Origin: Segniliparus sp051660745
GTDB lineage: Bacteria; Actinomycetota; Actinomycetes; Mycobacteriales; Mycobacteriaceae
NCBI RefSeq assembly: GCF_051660745.1
Contig: NZ_JBOFQF010000042.1
Coordinates: 186,001 to 250,000 of the forward strand
Direction: 5' to 3'
Length of the DNA: 64,000 nucleotides
Both the position numbers and the translations under genes were made by a program. Below, piece after piece: positions 1 through 8,497 of the stretch (positions within the stretch are counted from its first letter, which is position 1; every line of letters begins with the position of its first letter). Below the pieces are notes generated by a model. That model searched no databases. It had not been told where the DNA came from and worked only from the letters and a program-made list of their open reading frames with translations.

Positions 1-1
1 C

Positions 2-1117
2 AAGGACGCGGTCGACAAGCAGGCCCACGCCGAGCATGCGCGGGCGGTGAAAGAGCAGGTCCGGCAGGCCGAGGCCGAGCTCGACGCGCTCGAGGCAACG
101 CTGCGCGAGGAGCTGCTGGTCATCCCGAACCTGCCCTCGGAAGCCGCGCCCGAAGGACTGGACGAATCCGACTACCAGGTCGTGAGGGTGGTCGGCGAGC
201 CCCCGGCGTTCGACCCCGCCGACTACCCGGATGGGCCGAAAGACCACGTCACGCTCGGCGAGAAACTCGGGATCCTCGACCTCGGCCGGGCGACGAAGCT
301 GTCCGGGCCGCGATTCTCGGTGCTCAAAGGGCTCGGCGCGCGCCTCGAACGGGCGCTCGCCGCGTTCTTCCTCGACCTGCACACCAAGGAGCAGGGCTAC
401 GAGGAGTTCTCGGTGCCGCTCATCGTCTCCGCCGAGACGCTCACCGGCTCGGGCCAGCTGCCCAAGTTCGAAGGCGACCTGTTCCGCGTCTCCGGGGAAG
501 CAGAGACAGAACACCGCCGGTACTTGATCCCCACGGCGGAAGTGCCGCTGGTGAACTACTACGCGGGCGAGTTCCTCGGAGCCGACCAGCTGCCCATCGC
601 CGTGACCTCGCATTCGAACTGCTTCCGCTCGGAAGCGGGCTCCTACGGCAAGGACACCAAGGGCATCCTGCGCCAGCACCAGTTCAGCAAGGTCGAGCTG
701 GTGCGGATCGTGCCGCCAGAGGAGGCCGCCGCGCAGCAGGAGCTCATGCTCGGCCACGCGGAGCGCTGCCTCAAGGAGCTGGGCCTGCACTACCGGGTGA
801 TCGACCTGCCCGCGGGAGACTTGGGCTTCACCGCCGAGCGGACCTTCGACATCGAGGCGTGGATCCCGAGCCAGCAGACGTACCGGGAGATCTCCAGCGT
901 GTCGAGCTGCGCCGACTTCCAAAGCCGTCGGAACGGGCTGCGGGTGAAGGGCAAGGACGGCGAGCGGATCTGGCCCGCGACGCTCAACGGCTCGGCGCTG
1001 CCGATCGGGCGCACGGTGATCGCGATCCTCGAGCAGTTCCAGCAGCCGGACGGCAGCGTCCTCGTGCCAGAAGCGCTGCGCGGATTCTTGGGCGTGGACG
1101 TGCTCAAGCCCGCTTGA
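2..1117 (+). CDS. serS: Seryl-tRNA synthetase, 5' end cut by window edge
   Basis: Charges tRNA-Ser with serine in the cytoplasm through a seryl-adenylate. The frame is already open at the first bases, and about 371 residues are visible. Roughly 45-50 residues of the usual ~420, the start of the N-terminal coiled-coil tRNA-binding arm, lie outside the window. Class II synthetase motifs are intact: motif 2 around FRSEAGSYGKDTKG with the following RQHQF, and motif 3 NGSALPIGRTVIAILEQ near the C-terminus. An internal GTG at 47 is not the real start, because coiled-coil sequence continues upstream of it. The TGA at 1117 is followed after 36 bp by an unrelated VOC gene on the same strand. Confidence 0.97.
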   Translation, partial: KDAVDKQAHAEHARAVKEQVRQAEAELDALEATLREELLVIPNLPSEAAPEGLDESDYQVVRVVGEPPAFDPADYPDGPKDHVTLGEKLGILDLGRATKLSGPRFSVLKGLGARLERALAAFFLDLHTKEQGYEEFSVPLIVSAETLTGSGQLPKFEGDLFRVSGEAETEHRRYLIPTAEVPLVNYYAGEFLGADQLPIAVTSHSNCFRSEAGSYGKDTKGILRQHQFSKVELVRIVPPEEAAAQQELMLGHAERCLKELGLHYRVIDLPAGDLGFTAERTFDIEAWIPSQQTYREISSVSSCADFQSRRNGLRVKGKDGERIWPATLNGSALPIGRTVIAILEQFQQPDGSVLVPEALRGFLGVDVLKPA

Positions 1118-1153
1118 GCGGTCGCGCACAAGCCTGAGCGTTAGGCTGCACGT

Positions 1154-1567
1154 ATGGAGATCTTGGCCAGCAGGTTCATCTTGTACCCCGCCGACTACGC
1201 CGCGTCCCTGCGGTTCTACCGGGACGTGCTCGGACTCGCGATCTTCCGGGAGTACCCCGGCGGCACCGTGTTCTTCGCGGGCGGCGGTTTGATCGAGATC
1301 GCGGGCCACGGCGCTGTGGACCGCGCCGACGGCGGCGTGGCCGGGCCGAACACGTCTGCGGCGGTCTTCCTCCAGGTCCGCGACGTGTACGCCGCCGAAA
1401 GAGACCTGCGCGCGGGCGGAGTCGCGATCGAGCGCGAGGCGAAGCAGGAGCCGTGGGGCCTGCACGAGTTGCGGATCCGGGACCCGCAGGGGACGCTCTT
1501 GATCCTGGCGCATGTGCCGGAGGACCATCCGCAACGCAGGGCCGGGCATACGCTGCCGCAGCCGTGA
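1154..1567 (+). CDS. VOC/glyoxalase-like protein (Rv0546c type)
   Basis: A 137-residue single-module vicinal-oxygen-chelate fold protein. The N-terminal half reads RFILYPADYAASLRFYRDVLGL, a typical VOC beta-alpha start, and the C-terminal half ends in RIRDPQGTLLILAH, the usual closing strand. Members of this fold coordinate a metal and act as isomerases, dioxygenases or binding proteins. The substrate cannot be read from the sequence. It stands next to pitA, as Rv0546c does in M. tuberculosis, which supports orthology rather than a chance family match. The ATG at 1154 is the only sensible start. The last ~20 residues are polar and probably disordered. Confidence 0.85.
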   Translation: MEILASRFILYPADYAASLRFYRDVLGLAIFREYPGGTVFFAGGGLIEIAGHGAVDRADGGVAGPNTSAAVFLQVRDVYAAERDLRAGGVAIEREAKQEPWGLHELRIRDPQGTLLILAHVPEDHPQRRAGHTLPQP

Positions 1568-1723
1568 TCGCGCACGAGAGACCGTGTTCTCGTCCGAAAG
1601 CACCGGGTTCCGCGCAAGAGCTTTCTGAACTTCTCGTGAACACCGTCTGTCTTGCCGGAAGCTTGGGCGCCAACCCTCGACCCCGGACTAGACATCCTTG
1701 GACCGGCCCAGCACAATGCAAGT

Positions 1724-3004
1724 GTGAACACTGAGCTGATCGTCTTAGCGCTGGTCATCGTCACCGCCCTTGGCTTCGATTTCACCAACGGATTCCATGA
1801 CACCGGCAACGCGATGGCCACCTCCATCGCCACCGGAGCGCTCAAGCCGAAGGTCGCAGTCGCCCTCTCCGCCGTCCTGAACTTGGTCGGAGCCTTCCTC
1901 TCGGTCGAGGTCGCGCTGACGGTGGCCACGAAGGTGGTCGGCTTCCAGGACAAGAAGGGGCTGCCGCTTCCCGGCATCGACGGACAGACCGTGCTCATCG
2001 TGGTCTTCGCGGGATTGATCGGCGCCATCCTCTGGAACGTCCTCACCTGGCTCCTCGGCCTCCCCTCCAGCTCCTCGCACGCCCTGTTCGGCGGGCTCAT
2101 CGGAGCCACCATCGCCGGGCTCGGCTTCGAGAAGGTGATCTGGAAGGGCGTGGTGACCTCGGTCGTCATCCCGGCGGTCTGCGCCCCGATCGTCGCCGCG
2201 ATCGTCGCCGCAGCCGGAACCTGGCTCGTGTACGCCCTCACGTCCCGCGTCGCGGAAGCCGCGAAAGAGCGCGGCTTCCGGTACGGGCAGATCGGCTCCG
2301 CCTCCCTGGTCTCCCTCGCCCACGGCACCGGCGACGCGCAAAAGACCATGGGCATCATCACCCTCGCCCTGGTCGCAGCCCACGAGGTCGACGCCCATGG
2401 CGGGAAGCCGGAGGTCCCCTTCTGGGTGAAGCTCTCCTGCGCCCTCGCCATTGCCCTCGGCACCTACATCGGCGGGTGGCGGGTGATCCGCACCCTCGGC
2501 AAGGGCCTCGTCGAGATCTCGTCCCCGCAGGGCATGGCCGCCGAGTCCTCCTCCGCCGCCATCATCTTGAGCTCCAGCTACGCGGGCATGGCGCTGTCCA
2601 CCACGCATGTCGCCACCGGGTCCATCCTCGGCACCGGGATCGGCAGGAAAGGAGCCGAGGTCCGCTGGGGCGTCGCCGGGCGGATGGTGCTCGCCTGGAT
2701 CATCACCCTGCCCGCCGCAGCGGTTGTCGGCGCGGGATGCTTCCTCGTCGCCAGCCTCTTGCCGCCGCTTCCCGGCGCGCTGGCCATCTTCGCGATTCTG
2801 CTCGCCGCATGCGGCGCGATGTGGCTGCGCGCCCGCAAGCACAAGGTCGACTCGAACAACGTCAACGCCGACTGGGACGAGGCGACGGATGTCCTCGACA
2901 CGCCAGAGACCGGCCATTCCGCCACCACGCACTCCCTTGAGGGAGCTGCGGCCGACGACGACAAGGCACCGGTCTCGGCCGGACTGAGAGGAACTGAGCA
3001 CTGA
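1724..3004 (+). CDS. pitA: Low-affinity inorganic phosphate transporter
   Basis: An inner-membrane Pit-family phosphate:proton symporter of 426 residues. The N-terminal signature FDFTNGFHDTGNAMATSIATG and the second half-repeat GTGDAQKTMGI are diagnostic of PiT/PHO-4 carriers, and about ten hydrophobic segments are visible. I chose the GTG at 1724 because it begins right at the conserved N-terminal helix (VNTELIVLAL). The frame is open further upstream but encodes no transporter-like sequence and has only a TTG there. No good Shine-Dalgarno precedes the GTG. The C-terminal ~60 residues are a polar cytoplasmic tail. Its TGA overlaps the ATG of the next gene by one base, so the two are translationally coupled. 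Confidence 0.94.
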   Translation: MNTELIVLALVIVTALGFDFTNGFHDTGNAMATSIATGALKPKVAVALSAVLNLVGAFLSVEVALTVATKVVGFQDKKGLPLPGIDGQTVLIVVFAGLIGAILWNVLTWLLGLPSSSSHALFGGLIGATIAGLGFEKVIWKGVVTSVVIPAVCAPIVAAIVAAAGTWLVYALTSRVAEAAKERGFRYGQIGSASLVSLAHGTGDAQKTMGIITLALVAAHEVDAHGGKPEVPFWVKLSCALAIALGTYIGGWRVIRTLGKGLVEISSPQGMAAESSSAAIILSSSYAGMALSTTHVATGSILGTGIGRKGAEVRWGVAGRMVLAWIITLPAAAVVGAGCFLVASLLPPLPGALAIFAILLAACGAMWLRARKHKVDSNNVNADWDEATDVLDTPETGHSATTHSLEGAAADDDKAPVSAGLRGTEH

Positions 3005-3294
3005 TGTCACTCGCAGAATGGTTGAAAACCGCCAAGGCGCTCGGCACCGTCCTCGTCGTCGGCTTGGTCCTCGGCGCAGGCCTTCCCGCGCTTTTCTCCT
3101 TCGGGGTCGCCAGCCTCTACAGCGACCAGCCCGAGAACGGCGGAGCGGTGGCCATCACCCGCAACCCGCTCCGGCAAGCCGCTGGCTGGGCTTCCTTCGC
3201 CCTGGTCGCGCTCGCCGTCCTCTTCGGCATCGCGGTGATCATGGAGAAGGTGCTCAAAGCGCACTTCGGCCTCGACGTGACGTTCTGGAACTGA
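3004..3294 (+). CDS. Small membrane protein coupled to pitA (Rv0544c type)
   Basis: A 96-residue protein with two clear transmembrane segments (about residues 15-37 and 58-80) joined by a polar loop. The start codon shares one base with the pitA stop codon. M. tuberculosis has a similar small membrane protein, Rv0544c, in the same position, so a role linked to the phosphate transporter is likely, but the biochemical function is unknown. No catalytic motif is visible. Confidence 0.85.
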   Translation: MSLAEWLKTAKALGTVLVVGLVLGAGLPALFSFGVASLYSDQPENGGAVAITRNPLRQAAGWASFALVALAVLFGIAVIMEKVLKAHFGLDVTFWN

Positions 3295-3372
3295 TTCTTC
3301 TCCTAGAATTAAGTCCCACAAGCCTGTAGGCTCGAAAACGTCCCGCACCAGCGACTGAAAGAGGATCCGTCC

Positions 3373-3681
3373 ATGCCGCTTCCCCCGCCGTGGCAGGCGA
3401 TTGTGAAGTGGCTGCGCGCCGGGTACCCCACCGGGCCCATCCCGGAGCAGGATTTCGTGCCGCTCTTCGCCCTGTTGCCCCGGAAGCTCTCCGAGGGGGA
3501 GATCCGCAAGCTCGCGGAGACACTGGGCGAGAACGGCAGCTTGCCGTCCAGCATCGACATCGGTGTGCTGATCACGAAAATCACCAATGAACTGCCCCGT
3601 CGGGAAGATGTGGAGCGGGTGCGCAGCCATCTCGGCGATCTCGCGTGGGAAGACGAGGACAGCGGCAACGCCGGTGCCTGA
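3373..3681 (+). CDS. DUF3349 family protein (Rv0543c type)
   Basis: A 102-residue soluble protein of the actinobacterial DUF3349 family. The family signature GYPTGPIPEQDFVPLFALL is present near the N-terminus, followed by a helical segment (SEGEIRKLAETL) and an acidic tail. Function is unknown; structures in this family are small helical bundles. A good ribosome binding site (AGAGGA, 7 nt before the ATG) supports the start. Its last eight bases overlap the start of menE in another frame, and the order matches Rv0543c-Rv0542c. Confidence 0.88.
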   Translation: MPLPPPWQAIVKWLRAGYPTGPIPEQDFVPLFALLPRKLSEGEIRKLAETLGENGSLPSSIDIGVLITKITNELPRREDVERVRSHLGDLAWEDEDSGNAGA

Positions 3682-4837
3682 GCCCGCGTTGCGCGCGCTC
3701 GCCGTCCCCGACGGGCAGCGCGTGCTCGATCTCCTCCCGCTGGTCGACGAGGCCGTCTGCGGCACAGGCGCCGAGGCCTGGCTGCCAGTTCCGGAATCCG
3801 ACCAACGCCAAGCCGCCGCGCTGTGCGCCTCGCTCGGGGAGGGCGAGCCTGTCGAGGCGGGCGCCGCGTTCGTGCTCGCCACGTCCGGCAGCACGTCGGA
3901 GCCGAAAGGCGCGCTCCTCTCCGCCGCCGCCCTCGCCGCCAGCGCAGCCGCGACCCATGCCCGCCTCGGCGGCCAGGGCTCCTGGCTCCTCGCCCTGCCC
4001 GCCTGGCATATCGCCGGGCTCATGGTGCTCGTCCGTTCCGTGCTCGGCGGCGGCGAGCCGACGGTGCTGGACGTGTCCAACGGCTTCGACCCGGCGCAGC
4101 TGCCCGACGCGGTCGCCGCGATGGGCCGTGCCCCCGGCGCGGGCAAGCGCTACACCTCGCTCGTGCCGAACCAACTCGTCAAAGCGCTCGCCGCGCCTTC
4201 GGCGCGGGAAGCGCTGGCCGAGCTGGACGCGGTGCTCGTCGGCGGCGGCAGACTGGCCCCCGAAGCCAGGGCCGAGGCGGAGGCGGCCGGGATCCGCGTG
4301 ATCGCCACCTACGGCATGAGCGAGACCTGCGGCGGATGCGTCTACGACCGCAGGCCCCTCGACGGCGTGCGGGTCGAGACCGACGCGGAGCAGCGTGTCT
4401 CCCTCGCCGGGCCGATGCTCGCGAGCGGCTACCGGGGCATGCCGGAGCACCCTGCCTTCGCCCGGCGCGGCTGGTTCGCCACCTCAGACGCCGGCCGGTT
4501 CGAGAACGGAGAGCTGAGCGTGCTCGGACGGTTGGACGGCGGCATCTCCACCGGAGGCCTCACCATCGCCCCCGAAGTTGTCGTGGACGCGCTGCTCCAG
4601 CATCCTCGGGTTCTGGATTGCGCCGTCGTCGGGGCGCCCGACCGCGCCCTCGGGGAGCAAGTCGCCGCTGTCGTGGTCGCCAACGGCGAACCGCCGACAC
4701 TGGCGGAGCTCCGCGACCATGTCACACGCCTCGTCGACGCGCACGCCGCGCCTCGGGCGCTGCGGATCGTGGCAGAGCTGCCCCGATCCGGGATCGGCAA
4801 GGTGGACCGCCGAGCGCTCCTGCGCCTCTTCCAGTGA
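3674..4837 (+). CDS. menE: o-Succinylbenzoate-CoA ligase, menaquinone pathway
   Basis: Activates o-succinylbenzoate to its CoA thioester in menaquinone biosynthesis. It belongs to the ANL adenylating family: the AMP-binding P-loop is ATSGSTSEPKGALLS (about residues 71-85), the core motif ATYGMSETCGGCVYD follows near residue 215, and the C-terminal lysine motif is GIGKVDRRALLRLF. The chosen GTG at 3674 gives 387 residues, close to the ~360 of actinobacterial MenE. An earlier in-frame ATG at 3587 would overlap most of the preceding gene and add sequence unlike the family. Its start overlaps the DUF3349 gene, so the two are probably cotranscribed. Confidence 0.9.
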   Translation: MPEPALRALAVPDGQRVLDLLPLVDEAVCGTGAEAWLPVPESDQRQAAALCASLGEGEPVEAGAAFVLATSGSTSEPKGALLSAAALAASAAATHARLGGQGSWLLALPAWHIAGLMVLVRSVLGGGEPTVLDVSNGFDPAQLPDAVAAMGRAPGAGKRYTSLVPNQLVKALAAPSAREALAELDAVLVGGGRLAPEARAEAEAAGIRVIATYGMSETCGGCVYDRRPLDGVRVETDAEQRVSLAGPMLASGYRGMPEHPAFARRGWFATSDAGRFENGELSVLGRLDGGISTGGLTIAPEVVVDALLQHPRVLDCAVVGAPDRALGEQVAAVVVANGEPPTLAELRDHVTRLVDAHAAPRALRIVAELPRSGIGKVDRRALLRLFQ

Positions 4838-4860
4838 GCCAGCTCAGCCAGTGAAGCAGC

Positions 4861-5331
4861 TCAGGCCTCGCGGGCGCCGAACCACTCCGAGCGGCCGAAG
4901 AACGCCTTGTCCAAGCTGAACCGGCCCGGCCCGGAAACCGCCAGCGCGAGCGCCGCGACACCGAAGACAAAGGCCGGGGAGCCGACCCACTTCTCGTCGA
5001 ACAGGCTGACAATGCCCTGGTCGGAATGAGCGATGCCGCCCTTGAAGAAGTGGCCGGGAGCGGTGAGCACCGCTCCGAACATCGCGACCGCGGCGACCAG
5101 GCCCGCGAGCGGGGTCAGCAGGCCGAGGGCGAGCAGGATCGAGCCGCCGAACTCCCCCGCGATCGCCACGCCCGCAGAGACCTCGGGGAAAGGGATGCCG
5201 TTCGAGGCGAAATGGTCCGCCACGGCGGAGAAGCCGCTTCCGTGCAGTTTGGACCAGCCGTGCGGGAGCAGCGCGAAAGCGAAGCCGAGTCGCGCCAGCA
5301 GTAGTCCAATGTCTCGAATGCTTCGCGTCAC
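4861..5331 (-). CDS. DoxX family membrane protein
   Basis: A four-helix integral membrane protein of about 156 residues with the DoxX core: RLGFAFALLPHGWSKLHG at the start of helix 1, then GEFGGSILLALGLLTPLAG and a C-terminal pair of helices. DoxX proteins are linked to quinone/thiosulfate redox chemistry or oxidative-stress complexes, but the role here is not known. I prefer the GTG at 5331 because AGAGG lies 8 nt upstream; a GTG three codons earlier (5340) is also open. It converges on menE with a 23-bp gap. Confidence 0.88.
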   Translation of the reverse strand: MTRSIRDIGLLLARLGFAFALLPHGWSKLHGSGFSAVADHFASNGIPFPEVSAGVAIAGEFGGSILLALGLLTPLAGLVAAVAMFGAVLTAPGHFFKGGIAHSDQGIVSLFDEKWVGSPAFVFGVAALALAVSGPGRFSLDKAFFGRSEWFGAREA

Positions 5332-5423
5332 TCGCGCCACCTCTCATGGTCGGAAGTTGTCCGGTCATGAGCATAACGGACGCGGACTGTCGCGACGAGC
5401 AGCTCGCAGAGCAACGCGAGAGC

Positions 5424-6215
5424 TCAGTTCTCGGCGGCCTCTTCCGCTTCGGCGCGCTTCGCGCCGGTGGAGCGCCATTGGCCGTAGTCCGCCTTCAAGA
5501 CGACGCTCACATCGCACTGCACGTCGTCGATGACCCGCAGGTTTCCCTTGGAGTTCGGCAACTGGTGCAGATTCGCCGCCGCGTGCTCCGCGCCCGAGGG
5601 GTTCCCCCAGTCGTGCTGCCAGAAGTACTTGCCGAGCCCGGCGGCCACGCACCAGTCGATGGTCTTCGGGTTGCAGTACACGCCGAGGCGGTCGTTGCCG
5701 ACCGAGTCCCGCCAGCCCGTCAGGTACGGGGTGATGAGCGAGTCGAAGGTGTCCCGGTCCGGGTCGTCGTCGATCGCCGCGTAGATCACGCCGTCCACCG
5801 GCCCGCTCGCCGCGAGGTGCAGTTCGACGCCGCGACGGGCCGCGTCGACACCGCCGTCGTAGCCGCCGCGCCAGTCCGCGCTCTGGCTCTTCCCCCACTG
5901 GTAGACGGAAGTCACGGTGAGACCGTGCTCCTTCATCCCCGACACTTCGTCGGCGGTCACCGGCTTGGCGAGCATCCACGACTCGGTGGGCCTGCGCTCG
6001 CTGACGTACCGGACCGCCCCGAGGTGCCCGGCCTCCTTGATCGCCACCGGGTCCGGCACTCGGGCCGAGAAGTCCACCAGCGTGCCGAGGCCCCAGTAGC
6101 CGTTCTCCCCGTTGTCCGACTCTTGGTCGGCGCGGGCAGGGGCCGCGAGCGCGCCAAGGCCCAGCACAGGCGCGGCGCTCATGCCGCGCAGGACGTCTCT
6201 TCGGGTGAGCGCCAT
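5424..6215 (-). CDS. Tat-exported DUF1906 glycoside-hydrolase-like protein, copy 1
   Basis: A 263-residue member of the family that includes the mycobacterial Tat substrate Rv2525c. The N-terminus is a twin-arginine signal (TRRDVLRG, then a hydrophobic stretch ending APARAD). The mature part is a TIM-barrel-like DUF1906 domain with the strand motif VIYAAIDDDP carrying the putative catalytic acidic pair, GVYCNPKTIDWC and YFWQHDWGN. Rv2525c-type proteins affect cell-wall properties, but the enzymatic activity is unproved. GGGGAA about 5 nt before the ATG supports the start. It is the first of three paralogues within 3 kb and has an acidic C-terminal extension after the domain. Confidence 0.88.
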   Translation of the reverse strand: MALTRRDVLRGMSAAPVLGLGALAAPARADQESDNGENGYWGLGTLVDFSARVPDPVAIKEAGHLGAVRYVSERRPTESWMLAKPVTADEVSGMKEHGLTVTSVYQWGKSQSADWRGGYDGGVDAARRGVELHLAASGPVDGVIYAAIDDDPDRDTFDSLITPYLTGWRDSVGNDRLGVYCNPKTIDWCVAAGLGKYFWQHDWGNPSGAEHAAANLHQLPNSKGNLRVIDDVQCDVSVVLKADYGQWRSTGAKRAEAEEAAEN

Positions 6216-6338
6216 CGTTGTTCCCCATTCGCCGCCGAGCGACTGTTATCAATTCGAGATCTGACAGAGACATTTCTAGCAGAATCGACCGAATTTGGCT
6301 AGAGAGCCAAAACACTCTCCAGCACTGGGGCAATCTTC

Positions 6339-6356
6339 GTCTCCGGCGCCGGAGAC
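6339..6356. terminator. 18-bp perfect palindrome just after DUF1906 copy 2
   Basis: The sequence GTCTCCGGCGCCGGAGAC is its own reverse complement and begins immediately after the stop codon of the minus-strand gene ending at 6358. It could form a cruciform or a transcript hairpin acting as a terminator. No U-tract follows it on the minus strand, so it would not be a canonical intrinsic terminator. A second small hairpin (TTTGGCT / AGCCAAA) lies at 6294-6311. Confidence 0.35.
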
Positions 6357-6357
6357 G

Positions 6358-7137
6358 TCACCAGTGGCCGAAATCCGGCTTCAGAATACTGCTCACGTCG
6401 CACTGCACGCCGTCGATGTACTGCACGAACCTCTTGTCGCCGGGGTATTGGTGCAGGTGGGCGGCAGGATGCACGGCCAACGAGTCGTTGCCCCAGTCGT
6501 GCTGCCAGAAATACGCGCCGAGCCCCGAGCCGAGACACCAGTCGATGACCGGCGGGCTGCAGAACACGCCGAGGCGCTCGTGGCCGATCACTTCCTCGAA
6601 GCCCGCCAGGTAGTCGGCGATGCAGTCGTCCCACACCTCGATCGGCGGGTTGTCGTCGATGCAGGTGTAGATGGCGGCGTGGTCCGGGCCGCCCGCCGCC
6701 TGGTGCAGCGCGATCGCGCGCCGGGCCGCTTTGACTCCCGCGTCGCGGCCGCGCCGCCAGTCGGCGGTCTTCTCGCCGCCCCATTGCCACACCGAGGCGA
6801 TGAGCAGGCCCTGGGCGCGCATGGCGTCGGCGGCGGCCCGGCTCAGCGGCTTCGCTTTCATCCACTCCTCGCCGCGCGCCTGGTCCGAGACGTAGCACAT
6901 CGCGCCCTTATGCCCAGCCGCGGTGATCGCGGCGGGCGAGGGGACTCCCGCAGAGTAGTCGAGCATGGTGCCAAGGCCGGGGTCGATCCGGCTCGGCGCC
7001 CGTTTCTTCGGCGCGGGCGCGTCGTCGTTGTCGTTGTCGTCGTCCGGGTCGGCCCACGCAGTGGCCGTCTGGGCGATCCCGGCCGCCAACGCCGCGCCGC
7101 CGATCCCCCGCAACACATTCCTTCTCGACAGGGTCAT
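6358..7137 (-). CDS. Tat-exported DUF1906 glycoside-hydrolase-like protein, copy 2
   Basis: A 259-residue paralogue of the neighbouring DUF1906 proteins. It has a twin-arginine signal (SRRNVLRG, cleavage expected after TATAWA) followed by a distinctive Asp/Asn-rich linker (about residues 30-50) that the other copies lack. The domain keeps IYTCIDDNP with the acidic pair, GVFCSPPVIDWC and YFWQHDWGN. The linker may space the domain away from the membrane or wall, or bind cations; this is inference. It reads toward copy 1, and a 142-bp spacer with hairpins separates the two. Confidence 0.88.
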   Translation of the reverse strand: MTLSRRNVLRGIGGAALAAGIAQTATAWADPDDDNDNDDAPAPKKRAPSRIDPGLGTMLDYSAGVPSPAAITAAGHKGAMCYVSDQARGEEWMKAKPLSRAAADAMRAQGLLIASVWQWGGEKTADWRRGRDAGVKAARRAIALHQAAGGPDHAAIYTCIDDNPPIEVWDDCIADYLAGFEEVIGHERLGVFCSPPVIDWCLGSGLGAYFWQHDWGNDSLAVHPAAHLHQYPGDKRFVQYIDGVQCDVSSILKPDFGHW

Positions 7138-7209
7138 AGGCTATTCATATCAGACCCTCCTGGGAGTTCCCTAGAGCCCGATACAAGATGGTTATGGACG
7201 GAGATGGTG

Positions 7210-7707
7210 ATGGACGGAGCCTGTCTTTCTGAGAAATTCCTCGCTTGGACCGCCCGCGCGGGCTGGGTGACGAGCCGGTTCGACGACGAGGGCGCGTTCG
7301 ACGACGCGGGCAACTGCGCCATCTGGCAAGAGGACGCGGAGGGGCGGACCGTGACCAGCTACCTGCTCCACGCCAGGGACGACGACTGGTTCGACGTCGC
7401 GAGCGGCGACACGCGGCAGGCTATGTTCGAGGCCCGCGACCTCGAAGCCGTTGAGCGCTATTTCTGGGGTTTCCTCGCCGGGGCGATCAGGAAGAAGACG
7501 GGCCTTCCCGAGCTGGCCGCGCCCGCGCGGCCCGCAGCCGGGTACCGGATCGAGAACGGGCTCGTCGACCCGTCCGGCGCAGTCGTCGCCCGAGGCGACG
7601 AGCAGTGCCTCGTCGCCCTGTCCCACTATCTCGCCCCGACGCTCGAAACGCTCGAGGCGGCGCTGCTCCACCCCGAGGGCAAGCCCCTGTTCACCACGAA
7701 GGGGTAG
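7210..7707 (+). CDS. Imm61-like protein between DUF1906 genes
   Basis: A protein of 165 residues (two more if an ATG at 7204 is used) resembling the actinobacterial Imm61 group: a short helical start (FLAWTARAGWVTSRFDD), a central segment AVERYFWGFLAGAIRKKTGLPEL, and the closing sequence ending HPEGKPLFTTKG that I associate with this family. I chose the ATG at 7210 because GGAG lies exactly 6 nt upstream. Family members are annotated as immunity proteins of polymorphic toxin systems, but no toxin gene is adjacent here. It ends three bases before the stop of the convergent DUF1906 copy 3. Family assignment is from memory and moderate. Confidence 0.6.
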   Translation: MDGACLSEKFLAWTARAGWVTSRFDDEGAFDDAGNCAIWQEDAEGRTVTSYLLHARDDDWFDVASGDTRQAMFEARDLEAVERYFWGFLAGAIRKKTGLPELAAPARPAAGYRIENGLVDPSGAVVARGDEQCLVALSHYLAPTLETLEAALLHPEGKPLFTTKG

Positions 7708-7710
7708 GTC

Positions 7711-8415
7711 TCACCAGGAGCCGAAGGACGGCTTGATGATGTCGTTCACATCGCACTGGATCCCGTCGACCACGGGCTGCGGCTGCATCGACGCGGCGCG
7801 CTGGTGCAGATGCGCTGCCGGGTGCGTGCCGTAGCCGGGGTTGCCGTAGTCGTGCTGCCAGAACCACTTCCCGACCCCGGAGCGCATGCAGAAGTCAATG
7901 GTCCGGGGGTTGCAGTACACGCCGAGCGCGTTCGGCCCGACAACCTGCTGCCAGCCGCGCAGGTAGGCGAGGATCGGCCCTTGGAGCTCCGCGTCCGACG
8001 GGTTGTCGTCGATGGCCGCGTAGATCGGGGCCCCGGCGGGCCCGCCCGCAGCGAGGTGCAATGTCACCCCTCGTTGCGCGTGCTTGACCCCCGCCGATTG
8101 CCCGCCGCGCCAGTCGGCGGTCTCGGTCTTGCCGTACTGGTAGCAGGAGACGACCACGAGGCCCGCCGATTTCGAGGCCTGGACCTGTTCCCTGGTGAGC
8201 GGCTTCGCCCGAAGGCCCGGCGTGCGGGGGTCGCTCACGTACCGGATCGTGCCGATCGCGCCTGCGGCCCGGATGGCCTCGGGGCTGGGGACGCCGCCCG
8301 CGAAGTCCAGCAGCGTGCCGCCTGCGGCACGAGCCTGCGGGGCGGCGAGCCCGACCGCCGAAACCACGCCCAAGCCCGCAGCGCCGCGCAGCACAGAACG
8401 TCGATCAAGGGTCAT
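7711..8415 (-). CDS. Tat-exported DUF1906 glycoside-hydrolase-like protein, copy 3
   Basis: A 234-residue paralogue with a twin-arginine signal (DRRSVLRG, hydrophobic core, cleavage near AQARAA) and an almost minimal DUF1906 domain: IYAAIDDNP acidic pair, GVYCNPRTIDFC, WFWQHDYGN. It ends directly with the domain (KPSFGSW). The minus-strand frame is open far upstream of 8415 into the methyltransferase gene, but only the ATG at 8415 is followed by a signal peptide. The three copies share the same architecture and must have arisen by duplication. Copies 1 and 2 are adjacent, whereas copy 3 is separated from them by the Imm61-like gene. Confidence 0.88.
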   Translation of the reverse strand: MTLDRRSVLRGAAGLGVVSAVGLAAPQARAAGGTLLDFAGGVPSPEAIRAAGAIGTIRYVSDPRTPGLRAKPLTREQVQASKSAGLVVVSCYQYGKTETADWRGGQSAGVKHAQRGVTLHLAAGGPAGAPIYAAIDDNPSDAELQGPILAYLRGWQQVVGPNALGVYCNPRTIDFCMRSGVGKWFWQHDYGNPGYGTHPAAHLHQRAASMQPQPVVDGIQCDVNDIIKPSFGSW

Positions 8416-8497
8416 AGGCAGAGCAGACCACGGGCCGGGCCGCCAGCTCGGCCATGACAAGCCGCCGTGGCCGAGCTGTGACCGAACCGAGCTACGT

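Noticed and set aside
6295..7209. Extending the Imm61-like gene upstream into a 470-codon frame
   Set aside because: The extra sequence is antisense to DUF1906 copy 2 and low-complexity (Val/Arg/Ala). A good ribosome binding site exists at 7200-7203 for the short form.
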